Source of the DNA: Capitulum mitella
Taxonomy: Eukaryota > Arthropoda > Thecostraca > Pollicipedomorpha > Pollicipedidae
Assembly: GCA_030062745.1 (NCBI GenBank)
Contig: CP099841.1
Location: forward strand, 9,070,501 to 9,134,500
Direction: 5' to 3'
Length of the DNA: 64,000 nt
The notes beneath the pieces are model-generated. The model worked only from the letters and a program-made list of their open reading frames with translations, ran no database searches and was not told the DNA's origin. Positions 1 through 15,353 of this stretch are shown here, piece after piece. A program made the position numbers and the translations under genes. Positions within the stretch are counted from its first letter, which is position 1. Every line of letters begins with the position of its first letter.

Positions 1-376
1 CGATAGGTATTGATCTCTAGGCTGATGCGTTGGGAAGGCTTCATGTTGTCATCTGCATAAACCTACGTTTCTTTTATCCGCGTCGTGTATTCATGGTCGT
101 CATGCTATTCATAGGTGCCGTAGTCGACCTTGTCCAATAGTGTGAAATGCTCGAACAATGCGTGTGCCTGTGTTTGAGTATTTGAAAACGTCCTTGATTC
201 ATTTCTATGTTTGAGTCAGTTACCATGTCGAGAATGCCATACTCAGCGCCCTGGCGTGTTACTGCATAACTCGCTTTAGTCCTTGTTGTTCATGGAGCTG
301 TGGGCTTTGAACCTGAGCTTGTGTCTTTCGCCTCAGTGCTTGTACATTCTCCACGGCGTCCGGAGTTCACGTTAGT

Positions 377-735
377 TCAGTGGCTAGCCTTGTTTACCGC
401 CTGTTTTCTTAGAACTGTTGTGGCGTCATAATGGGCAGCGCTGCCATTGTATTCCGCGGCCGGCACTCCTCTCGGAATCACAGCGGGTTCGCGATTGTAC
501 TCTGGCGTGATTGACGGCGCAGATGGCGATGACGGGTGGCTGCTCATGACCTGTCCTGGATGCGAGAAGGTCGTGCTCATGCCGGCGATGACTGTGTTCA
601 GTCCAGCCCTGGTGGTGACTGTGTTCAGTCCAGCCGTGGTAATAGTTTTCTTCATTTCGATCCTGGTGGTGGCCACAGTGTTCAGTTCAGTCCTTGCGAC
701 GGCGCTGGCGTATGCGGCGTTCTGGTCATCTGGTC
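377..735 (-). CDS. Weak candidate exon, Ser/Pro/Thr-rich (unrecognised)
   Basis: A minus-strand frame is open from about 735 to the stop at 377, roughly 119 codons. It is rich in Ser, Pro, Thr and Asn and carries a repeated GLNTV motif. There is no convincing ATG at its 5' end, so it would have to be an internal or 3' terminal exon. No family was recognised. It could equally be a chance frame kept open by the 27-bp tandem repeat inside it, or a fragment of a mobile-element ORF. Confidence is low. Confidence 0.15.
588..694. repeat. Short tandem repeat, 27-bp unit
   Basis: The unit GACTGTGTTCAGTCCAGCC plus an eight-base linker occurs at 588-614 and 615-641. A diverged third copy of the core lies at about 675-694. 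Confidence 0.75.
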
Positions 736-3017
736 CAGCCGAGCTCTGGTGATCCGTAGTTCATCTGTATTGACGCATTTTGCCGGGGACAGTCGGTCCA
801 GGTGTAGTGGCACTTGATTGCGACTGTAGAAAGGTGGGGAGGTCGTTCCCGTCGTCCGTACTGGGAATGGCCGTGCCCACTGAATTAATGGGACGACCGA
901 GTCTTGTAGGCGACCAGCCGTGTGCCGGGAGGTTTTTAATGTGTGAAGCTAGTCTTCGGCTTATGCCACGTTCATTTTAGTCAAGCCTAGCTTTTCGTCC
1001 AGTTAACCGCAGAATAAAGCGAACCGTATGCAGCGCGGTGTTTGCGCGAAAGGTCATAGTGATTCTCGTGGGTAGTGGGAAGTAGAATAAGCATCTTCTC
1101 AGAATCGATGTCCTCCACGATACATTACTTAGTGGGGGGACTTGCGGGAACATCCCGAGACCTCGTGAAGTCAACCATCTCGCATTGTGAGGAAATTCCC
1201 GACTCAACATCGGGTCTTGCCTTGGCTGATTCAAAGACTGTAACTAACTTTTTGTATTTTACATGTTACAAAACGGTTGGCGCTTTAATGATTCCACATT
1301 GATGTTAATGGACTAAGTTTAGATGCTTTAATGAGTTTGGACGGTTCCGACGTCTGCGGATTCGTTGTTAACTCTTACCTCGGCAGGTTTCCTTAACGCT
1401 CAAAACGATAACAGTTCAGTGCAAAAACCAAAGGCATCAGGAATGAAACAATCAAAGTTTGGGAGCATCATAGCTTCGGGCTTCGCTGTTCTACGTCTTC
1501 GTACGGACGGCCAGCGACAAGGCACTGTACATCGACCGAGGCGATGGGGGTCCCTTGGCCATGTTGTCCCTCACACCTGCGTGGGGGGCTGTGATCAATA
1601 CGAGCGGCGTCGTTGATGAAAGACGGGTCCTGGCCCCGGCAGCAGGATGCAGCTGGGCGGAGCGGCTGACCTGTGACCCCGGACCGCCTTGAACCCTGCC
1701 GACGGACGGCGTAGTGCCCCCCCCCGCCCCACACACCTGCTGGTAACAGGTGCTGGACTGTTCAGCGGCGGTACTCTGGAACTGACCGCCTGATGAATGA
1801 TGTCCACCGGACAGAAAAAAAACACGTTCACAACTGTCAAGTTCTGCTGATTTTTAGCAGTGGACGCGTAAGAAATGTTGTGGGAGGGGGACTTGGTTAC
1901 TGGGACATTTTTGTCCGTGTGTTTAAATGTCAAAATTGGAGAAAGCGGGGCTGTTCTACCCTCCCTCCGTTCGTACGCCCACCACGAGGGGGCGCAATGA
2001 TTACGACAGCCACGTGCTGCCATGAGGACAAATGTCACCGTTTCCCTTCACACGAATGTGATCAACTGCGACCTCGAGACAGCTTAGGACTCGTGACTTT
2101 AGTCACACTAGCCATGCCATGCAATGCAGACTTTCCCCGCACATTCACGGACGGAATATGTAGTTGCCGAGGTTATCGTATGCTGGACCCAGGGCTCGTA
2201 TTCGGACTCAGGGATCCGTCAAAAATTGGTCAGCGTTCGTTCAGTGTGAACCGAGTCAAAGATCTGACTCGGGGGAAATGCCTTAATCAGTGTACCTCCA
2301 ACAGACATGAAAATTTACACGAGGTTCTTGGGTTAATCTGTAAGTTTTCAAATGTGTCATTCGTTGTTGCAACCTTTGATGCTTGTTACGGCGTAAAACG
2401 GCAGTTACGCGAAATGTTGACATCAGCCGTACTAAAAACAGGCAACAGGTAACAGGCCCAGGGGCGACCATGCTGACCAATAGACCACGGCCCTCCAACG
2501 TCGTAACCTACCTCCAAATTCAAGTGAGAACGCGCAGCTTGTTGATAATCGCTTCCCAGCCCAAACTGTTTGTAGTGCGTGCCACTGCGAGTAAAGAAAC
2601 GACGACGAGAAAGCCACGACGAACAACCTAACCAAAACATACCTATATTATTGCGCAAAAGCAGTGCATTTACAATCCACTCACAAAACAGTGATGGAGC
2701 GCAACTGGAGCAAATCTGGCGCGCCACAGCAGCACAGGTTCGTGCTCCGCGGCGAGCCCGAGGTCACCGTCAACGCCACCAGAGCCCTGCCCCCGCACAT
2801 CGACCCACCCAGACCGGTACACACCTGGCACTCTTCCGCGGACAAGTCTGAACCGCCGGCTGACGGTGAAGTCAACAGCGAGCACTCGGACGACGCAAAA
2901 CGTCCAGTGTCATCCAGACCACGCCGGCTCGGCGTCCATCGGTCACACTGCGCCATCCGGAGGCCAGCCCTGTCCGGCGCGACCTCACAGCTGCCACTCG
3001 ACCGTCCAGATGTCGCC

Positions 3018-7787
<4,770 letters not shown>

Positions 7788-9254
7788 CGCATTACCAAAA
7801 CTAAGAACTTTTCACCTGGGACACAAACTTGCGACCCGTGTAAACAGCCCCCCCCCCCCCAAGAAAAAAAAACAAAAAACTGGAGTATGGAACAGTTCCA
7901 TCCACAGACATACATTAACATTTCTGGATCGAGACCCGGTGACCGACCCGGAGAACGATCCCAGGACCAAAAGTAGCTGATGGGCATTTGAACCACGCAG
8001 AGCATTTCCGTTATAACAGCCCACTTACACGTAATAAAAGATCGGCAACGATATGTAAAGTCCGTCAATACGCTAGTGGATATACTTTCCCCAAATCCGA
8101 TGGGGAATTCCGCGCCAAACGCGCCGCTGTGCTACACCAGTTCGCGGCAAAATCTTAACACAAACTATTTTGCTACTAGTTAAATAATTCATATTTCAAA
8201 GTTTGATTGCCCAGTGCGGGAACATTCAAAGGAAAAAGTTGAACTTCCTTAAGAAAGTAACGTAAAAACGACTGAAAAGAAAAAGAGTCACAGCCTATCT
8301 AGTATCTTATTTTGTGGCTAGCCTTAAAATCTAGTTTTTATCCTATCTCGTAGTTGTCTTTCGATGGGTTCGATATGAGATGATGGTAGTGACAAATTTT
8401 CCCACTTTTGCAATATTTGCTGGCGCGGCAGATTGATCAAAGCGTACAGATTACGGGCTGAAACAAACTAATACCGTGATAGCAGAACCAGCTAGCTGAA
8501 ATACCTGGGCTTGTGAAACAGCGTAGTGTATTAGGCTCATGGCTACCAATGACTATATAACGGTCAAAGCTATGATTACATACGGGTTTTTGCAAAAAGC
8601 TCTAAAAAAATTGTCAAAGGAGAGTTTGGAATTGATATCCAAGTCTGTGTATGTCTGTTGTGCAAAGGGATAACGTTCCTGACGGTAAGTCAAAATAAGA
8701 TTAGTTGAAATTTTCATATACCAATAGTCTGTAAAAAGTATGTTGCTACCTATTTTGACAATTTTTTAGGAGTAACTTTAAAAAAATACGCACATGTGTC
8801 CGTAATAATGCTGAAATTTGGAATACTTTACGCGTTACGTCGTGTATCCCTCCATTTAGGCTCGGCGTTTTATCCACTGTCATTTCCAAGATAATGGTCG
8901 TAGACGAATATGACGCTTCGAAGACTTGGGTCGCACGTCTGTGCTCTGAAATTATGTCTAAGACATTTTGTAAGTAATTTTGGATGGCATGCGTACGGTA
9001 TTAAAAGGTGTATGCCAGTAGGCTTTATGTATGTGCTGTTATTTTAAAAAGGTGCAGTTCAGTTAAACCGGTTGTAATCAGGATGAAAATTTGATTCACG
9101 GAAGCTTGTTGGCAGGCGTCATGGAATTCCCGAATTAACCATGCACTTGCTCACAGACGACTGACTGACGCCCGACGGGACACAAGACTTGACTGAAGAC
9201 ACGGTCGCTTGAGCCCAAGAGGCTGTGCGTCTGAACCCACAACAAACAAACAAA
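7788..9254. promoter_or_regulatory. Candidate bidirectional promoter region between RBBP4 and WARS2
   Basis: RBBP4 points left and WARS2 points right from this CpG-containing segment, which sits between two CpG deserts. It has no long conserved ORF. On the minus strand a donor-like ACGT then GTAAGT lies at about 8023-8030, possibly the end of a 5' UTR exon of RBBP4. A plus-strand donor-like GACG then GTAAGT lies at 8681-8690. It begins with a C13 run at 7848-7860. No TATA box or transcription start could be fixed. Confidence 0.45.
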
Positions 9255-9867
9255 CATGCAGTTGCTGGGGGGGAGGTGCCACCTTCGACTTTGCGGAGGG
9301 GGTTGTTGAACGTTCTCACCATATATCTCTAGAACCAATAAACCATTTGCAGTGATCTAAAGAGCAATTGGTGGCTTGTGGTCGTACAACCCCAGTACAT
9401 ATATAAGCAGCCATAGAACACATTTTTACAATGCACTTGTGTACCATTAAAAATGGCTTGATGACAAAATGATGCAGCAGATGGTTTCAAGGCAAGTACT
9501 TGTGATTCAGTGCTGCATAATACCACTCTAAGATTACAGAAGTGAAAACAATTCAGAAGGAAGAGGTATAACCATGCAGTTGCTGTAGTGAGGTGTCACC
9601 TTTAACTTTGCGGGAGGGGCATTAAACACTCACCATATCACTCTAGAACCAATAAATCATTTGCACTGACCTAAAGAGCAATTGGTGGCTTGTGATCATG
9701 TGACACTGATCCATGTAAAATCAGGCATTTAGCTTATTTTTATGGAGCACTTATTTGCGAGTGAAAAATAGCATGATGGCACAAAAACCATACAACAGAT
9801 GGTTTCAAGGTAAGTACTTGTCATTCTTTGCTGCATAGTATTATTTCAAGATAAAGAAGTGAAAATT
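9255..9867. repeat. Direct duplication of about 295 bp in the WARS2 5' region
   Basis: Copy 1 (about 9255-9550) and copy 2 (about 9573-9867) match along their length: CATGCAGTTGCTG at the start, CTCTAGAACCAATAAA, AAAGAGCAATTGGTGGCTTG and GATGGTTTCAAGG, ending at AGTGAAAA. Copy 2 has CAAG then GTAAGT, a consensus donor. Copy 1 has CAAG then GCAAGT, the consensus for the rarer GC-AG donor class. Confidence 0.85.
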
Positions 9868-11581
9868 ACCAAATAATATCATCACTCCCTTTGTCATTGA
9901 CCACAATGCCTCTTGGCTGTTTGGTTTCTGCTGGGATTCTCTGGTAACAAAGCAATGGTAATTTCCAAGGTTTAAGTATTTTGGGCCTTATGATATCATC
10001 AGTATAACATAGCTTAATGAATAATAAACAACATAAACAAGATACCTAATCTTAACCAACCTAACCTAGTCTAACCTAGCCTGTTTAGATGCATGACCTA
10101 ACCTCTGTTGGACAGAGCCAAGTCTGATCACAACACCCTTTGTTGGTCTGAGGCCTGTATTATCCTATATGACTCCTCCAGCATGGGGTTCCACCTTTGG
10201 TGCAGCATTATGCTACAGTATGTCCCTGTATTGTCCTGTGACCACTAATATTGCTTACTGATGACATCATCAAATGTTGTGTCTTGCATACAGCACCTTG
10301 GAGCATAGCCAGTGTACACAGGGTGGTATGGCTACTTCTGGTCACATTTGCTTACAGTGAGATATAACTCTTTTTTCTTTTGCATTTGATCTTTTGAGTT
10401 CTGTTGTGCATTTTTTGGTCCAGCCTGGGCTGAGAACTCCATTTAATGCATGTAAATATTCTTGCAGGATTTTTTACATTTGGACAACCTAAAAATGGCT
10501 GTCAAAAATTTGGCCCATGGTGACCTTTGATGAGGTCATAGGTAGTTCAAATTGATCTCTCATGACATTATGACTGTACTAATGTGCTCTTGAATATTCA
10601 TATGTAGACCAGAAAGTCTTCAAATGGTTGTCACAATGAGTATATTGCCATTGTGTTTGAAAAACCATGATTGTAAAATTTGAATTAACATGACCTTGAG
10701 TAAAGTTATCAGCAGTCTGCACTGCCGTATTATGACTTTGTGACTACATGGTGGCCAAGATCAAGCAAGGTCAAAGAAACAGCAAAATCAAAATGCATGG
10801 TTGTCTTTATGATGTCATTTTGACATGACCTTGGTTGGTCTGGTCAAATTTTTCTGCCAGATGTGCAGAACTGATGTACTGAGGGATACTGAAAGAATGG
10901 CATGACAGCACTGCACCAAACCAAAGCTACAGCCCAGAAAAAGTGAGGGCATTTAGCATCTCCTGGCAACTGCCAGGATAAGGTACCCTGTGGTGGTGCA
11001 GGCTTGTCCATAAAATTGAGTGATGTGGATGCTTTTTCAAAAAAGAGTGATGCATCTCTGCTCTTTCTTTTATTTGAACCAGTGTTGGACAATCTGCTAG
11101 TATATTGTTGGCATTGAAGTTGATATTTATACCAAAAGCTTGACTTTTTTATGTTTTTGTTGCAGCATGAGACAGTACCAAAGACTCCTCAGGTATTTTC
11201 TGGCATCCAGCCAACTGGCAATCTCCACTTAGGCAATTACTTTGGAGCCATTCAGAGATGGGTGGACCTGCAGAACACCAACAAAGATTTGATCTTCTGC
11301 ATAGTAGATCTTCACTCACTCACTATGCCTCAGGTATGTGCAAAATATGCTGCTTGTTTGGTGTGCATTGTCATTTTTGTGCAATTTTGTGTGCATTGTC
11401 ATCAGTATGTATTCAAGTTGATACATTGGTGCAGGCATAAATATGCAGAACATCTCAAAGCATTTTTCCATGGTAAACAGGAAATTGTTGCTGGTTCAGT
11501 GTAGACTGCTGTGATAAACTGTAGTGTACTGGCATGTAGTTTGGATGGTTTGCCCAGTGAAATTCTGGCCACATGATTGGC
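9759..11581. other. CpG desert in the 5' part of WARS2
   Basis: Only one CG (about 10727) was found in about 1.8 kb. The block contains WARS2 exon 11166-11333. It ends just before the strongly CpG-rich exon 11782-12042; the first CpG is at 11582. Confidence 0.9.
10097..10180. repeat. Dispersed repeat C, copy 2
   Basis: This is the partner of 7297-7378; see that entry. It is preceded by CTAACCTAG-type short repeats at about 10055-10083. Confidence 0.6.
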
Positions 11582-13378
11582 CGTCGGCAGCATCTCACTT
11601 TGACGTCTGACGACGATTCTCATCTCCAAACCCCACCCTGCTGCTGGCAGCTCATCTCATTGCGTCAGACCCTGTGACCCCTGATCCTGTCTCGGACACC
11701 GCTGCCCAGCGGGCCCCGACTGGCCTGGGGACACAGACCCGATTAGCTCTGACACCAGCTCTGACTCCGCCGCCGGCAGAGCCGGACTGAGCTGGGGGCC
11801 AACATTCGCGGACTGACAGCCGGCCTGCTGGCCTGCGGCGTCGACCCCGAGCGGGCCACGCTGTTCCTGCAGTCGGCCGTGCCGCAGCACACCCAGCTGG
11901 GCTGGCTGCTCTCCTGCCTGACCACGATGCCGCGGCTGGCGCACCTGCCCCAGTACCGGGACAAGGCAGCAGGGTTCAAGGAGGTGCCGCTCGGCATCTA
12001 CGTCTATCCGGTGCTGCAGGCGGCCGATATCCTTCTCTATAAGTGAGTTGAGCAGCCTTCCCTTGTGTCGTAGGGCTATGGTTCGGTTGGGCACTTGCTG
12101 TCGTATCCTCATGTTGTAAACCAACGCCCTGTCCTGATGAAACTGTTGTTTTGAAGGACTTCCTCCGTTTTACTTTGCATTACCCGATTTTCTGTATACC
12201 TCATAGCCTCGGTTTAACGATCATACATATGCACCACTAACGGCCTTGTGAGGCATATAAATATAGACCGTGGCACGGGGGGTTTGCTTCTAGTCGGTGT
12301 TCTCGTTTGCGGAAGTGGCATGTAGGATGTGTTAAGGTGTTATTGTCAAGTTGAGATGGCAAGGAAGTTTTTACATCCATCATTGTCATTAACTAATTCA
12401 ACTTGAAACTACTGGGAGAGCCGATTGGGTGTGGCCATCACAGGCGATGCAAAGATGGCTCAGCATCTGATGATGTCGCGTGCCCGATTTGAACGGGATA
12501 TTGTGCAGGGCTACGGAGGTTCCGGTTGGCCAGGATCAGCTGCAGCAGATCCAGCTGGCACAGCATCTGGCCAAGGCCTTCAACAGAGAGTTCGGGGAGC
12601 TCTTCCCTCATCCCAGGGCCGTGGTTGCCGGTACGTCACGTGGCCCGTCACGGTTTGCGTCCACCAGCTGCTTAATCGGTGCCACACAAAACAGTTACTC
12701 AGCTCATTCACTTGACTGAGTTCAAACGTTTTACAAAGCCATGTTTCGCAATAATCAAATTCGTTCAGCCATTGTTGTTGGAAAGACGACGTTTTGTAGA
12801 CGTAATCTGTAACCTTTTGGCCGAACCGTACCATAACCGTAACCTAACCTCCCCGGAGCCGGCTGTCAGCACACACGCGCCTGGTGCAGCTCACCTCTCC
12901 CCTGTTCCCCTCCCCGTCAGACGACGACAGCGGCCGCGTGCGCAGCCTGCGAGACCCCAGCCGCAAGATGTCCAAGTCGGACCCGGACGCGCTCAGCTGC
13001 GTCTACCTGACCGACCCGCCCGAGGCGATCCGCGCCAAGTTGAAGAAGGCGCTGACCGACTTCACGTCCGAGGTGTACGCCGACGCCGAGCGGCGGCCGG
13101 CCGTCACCGCACTGATGACACTGCACGCGCTGGCGGCCGGCCTGACGCTGGACGGCGTGCGCCGCGCCGCCGCCGGCCTCACCACCGCCCAGTACAAGCT
13201 GCTGCTGGCCGACGTACTGGCCGAGCGACTGGCGCCGGTGCAGGAGCGCTGGCGCCGGCTGGCCGCCGAGCCGGGCTACCTGGCGCAGGTGCTGGAGCGC
13301 GGCCGGCGGCGGGCCGCCGAGCGGGCCGAGGCCACCTGGAGCCAGGTGGTGGAACGGGTCCAGCTGCGCGGGCCCTGA
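11166..13378 (+). CDS. WARS2: Mitochondrial tryptophanyl-tRNA synthetase (5' exon missing)
   Basis: This class I aminoacyl-tRNA synthetase charges mitochondrial tRNA-Trp. Exons are 11166-11333, 11782-12042, 12509-12630 and 12921-13378, with phases 0, 0, 2, 1 and GT-AG junctions; the stop is TGA at 13376-13378. They give about 337 codons. Exon 11166 carries the class I HIGH-type signature ([14 protein letters not shown]) and [11 protein letters not shown]. The next encodes the middle of the catalytic domain ([23 protein letters not shown]). The third carries [18 protein letters not shown]. The last carries the KMSKS loop ([10 protein letters not shown]) and the anticodon-binding domain. The initiator and targeting peptide are not located: the sequence before 11166 is a good acceptor (TTTTTGTTGCAG), and no upstream ATG exon with matching phase was convincing. 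An in-frame ATG at 11151 exists only if that acceptor is not used. Its exons shift from AT-rich to extreme GC within one gene. Confidence 0.93.
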
Positions 13379-15353
13379 CGGCGCCGGGGCAGACTCTGGG
13401 CTGCGGGATTAGGGTGAGGTGTGCGAACGTCCCGCAGCGGCGGCGTCCAACCGCGGTGAACGTGCTGACTGGCGGCGGCCGGCTGCGGGTGTCGTGTTGT
13501 CCGGTGGTCGCTGCCAGAGGCTCCAGTTAGCCAGCCTGCATGTAGCATACTTGTGTATGATCTACTGTGTAGGTCGCGATGTAGAGGGAGGCGAAGCTAT
13601 CATCCCGTATTTGGCCGACATGAATGAGTGTGCGGTGCTGATGGAACAAGCGAATGGTACGTTCTCCTTCGGCACATGGATGTGATGGCTTTCATGTCCG
13701 TGTGGCCAAACATGAAATATATGGCTGAGAGGAGCTCCTCCTGAATCTCTGTGGTTTTGTTTGGCGATCTGCGGGCCTGTGGCACAGAATTTCAATCAAT
13801 GACGAGTGATCAGCCAGTTGCTCAGAATAGGTTTTGTCAAACATTGCCTTTAATTCGACTAGGCGTTTTGGCACCTGGAGCACCAGCGGTTACCGACCCA
13901 TCAGCCTGCCATAATGCCTGGACCGATCAATGGCGGACATCGAATGGCCAGTCATCGTGCCATAATGTTTGGACGAATCGATGGCACAAATGGAAGCTAT
14001 AAAAACTGGCTGGTTCAAAGCTGACCATGGTTATAGTCAGCAGGAACCGTTCCCGGCACTACGCAAGTTGACGAGGCCGAGGATATTTCCCTGGAGTGAG
14101 CGTGGAACCACGAGGCTAGATGAAATCCATTATTAGTAATGACAGTCGGGCTCCATAATACATATGCCCGAAGTGAAAACACGCGCAGACCTAAGATGAC
14201 AGCAAAGAAACGAGCTAACGAACTTTATCAGTAACTCGCAAACATCTCTGATACAAAATCAGAAAATTTGCAGCAGTCTTTTCAAAGCAGATGTAAGCCT
14301 TCAGATGCCACATTTCTTCCACGCTTCCGGGGCCGATGTATGTCTGGGGACGGCTTCGCAACGGAGAGACTCCGCTGACTGGCTCGGCCCGCCCTGGGGC
14401 CCTCGGTGAGGTCACGAGAGCCAAACTCCCGACACAGAATGAATGTTGTAAACGGCATACACATGGCATAGTCGACCGCAAACGTCACTGGATGTGGATA
14501 TTGTGGCCTTTCTTGTCAGACTGTATTCCTGAAATAAATATTGCGACGGGTCTTTTGTCCTCTTTGTCAACCGTCAACTGGTCTTCTAAAACGAACCACT
14601 GAACGTTGTCACATTTCGCAATCTCTCAAGGCCACGATTGTTAGAAAAGCGCTTGTTCTCTGTGGTTCGAGAAACACCTTAAAAACTTATCGCGGAACGC
14701 ACACAAGCCCTGGGAAATTACTCAGGTGGGTGTGAAAACTTCCAGCCCCGACGCCAGCTGCTCATCAATACCCGCTTTCGGCTCTCGGCCCGGCCGCTGT
14801 CCGAATCGCGTGAGCCACGGCCACCCCGCTTCGATCGAGCACCATTCGCGGTTCCCGATCGACGTATCACCCGGTCCGTCGGACCGTGCAACTATCAGCT
14901 GCCAGCCGAGCCGGCCGCCGCGAACGCCAAGCAACGACAGCACATTCTCGCGGCGCCTCTCCACCGCCAGTCGGCGATGACAGAGCATCAACGCTCAGGC
15001 CTGCTGCAACGTACATGTATTCAGTATGCTTTCACGTTGTACCTGCAGTAAAACAGCTCGCGCACAAGGCGGCCCGCGAGACTCACGACCGGCACAGTCG
15101 GTCGAACACTTGCATTTTGAACTGGAGAGGCGGCCGTCGTCTTCGTCTCGCTCTCGTCACGAACACCGCATTCGATCAGGCACGGGGAGGCTAGCACGCA
15201 GACGGGGACGGGCGCCGCGCAAGCTGCGCCGTCCGCCGCATCGCCTCGCGCCGGGCCGCAATCACTGACTAGCGCGGCCGGCGCGGCTACATATCACTGG
15301 GAGCGGAGGCTCCGGCGGCCGCGTCCAGAGCTCAGAGCGCCGCCGGCGGCCGC
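13379..15353. other. Tail-to-tail interval between WARS2 and SLC25A51
   Basis: The two genes converge here. No coding exon was recognised. The segment holds the WARS2 3' UTR and, on the other strand, that of SLC25A51. The part from 14750 onward is GC- and CpG-rich. Confidence 0.6.
14533..14538 (+). terminator. Possible polyadenylation signal of WARS2
   Basis: AATAAA within CTGAAATAAATATTG, 1.15 kb past the stop codon. It is the nearest clear plus-strand hexamer I saw, but use is not demonstrated. Confidence 0.35.

Larger units (their letters stand above)
1..3017. other. Unassigned DNA downstream of RBBP4
   Basis: No conserved coding exon was recognised in this stretch, which lies 3' of the minus-strand RBBP4 gene. 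It has intermediate base composition and normal CpG frequency, with a C9 run at 1717-1725. A short tandem repeat and one weak minus-strand reading frame are listed separately. The 3' UTR of RBBP4 must run leftwards from 3017, but I saw no clear minus-strand AATAAA within about 400 bases, so its end is not placed. Confidence 0.5.

Noticed and set aside
8539-8673. 44-codon ORF with a donor-like GTAAGT 11 bases after its stop
   Set aside because: Considered as WARS2 exon 1, but the stop precedes the donor in this frame, and the phase-0 frame through the donor has no ATG.
11151-11165. In-frame ATG just before WARS2 exon 2 as the start codon
   Set aside because: It overlaps a strong splice acceptor (TTTTTGTTGCAG) and gives no plausible targeting peptide. 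A missing upstream exon is more likely.
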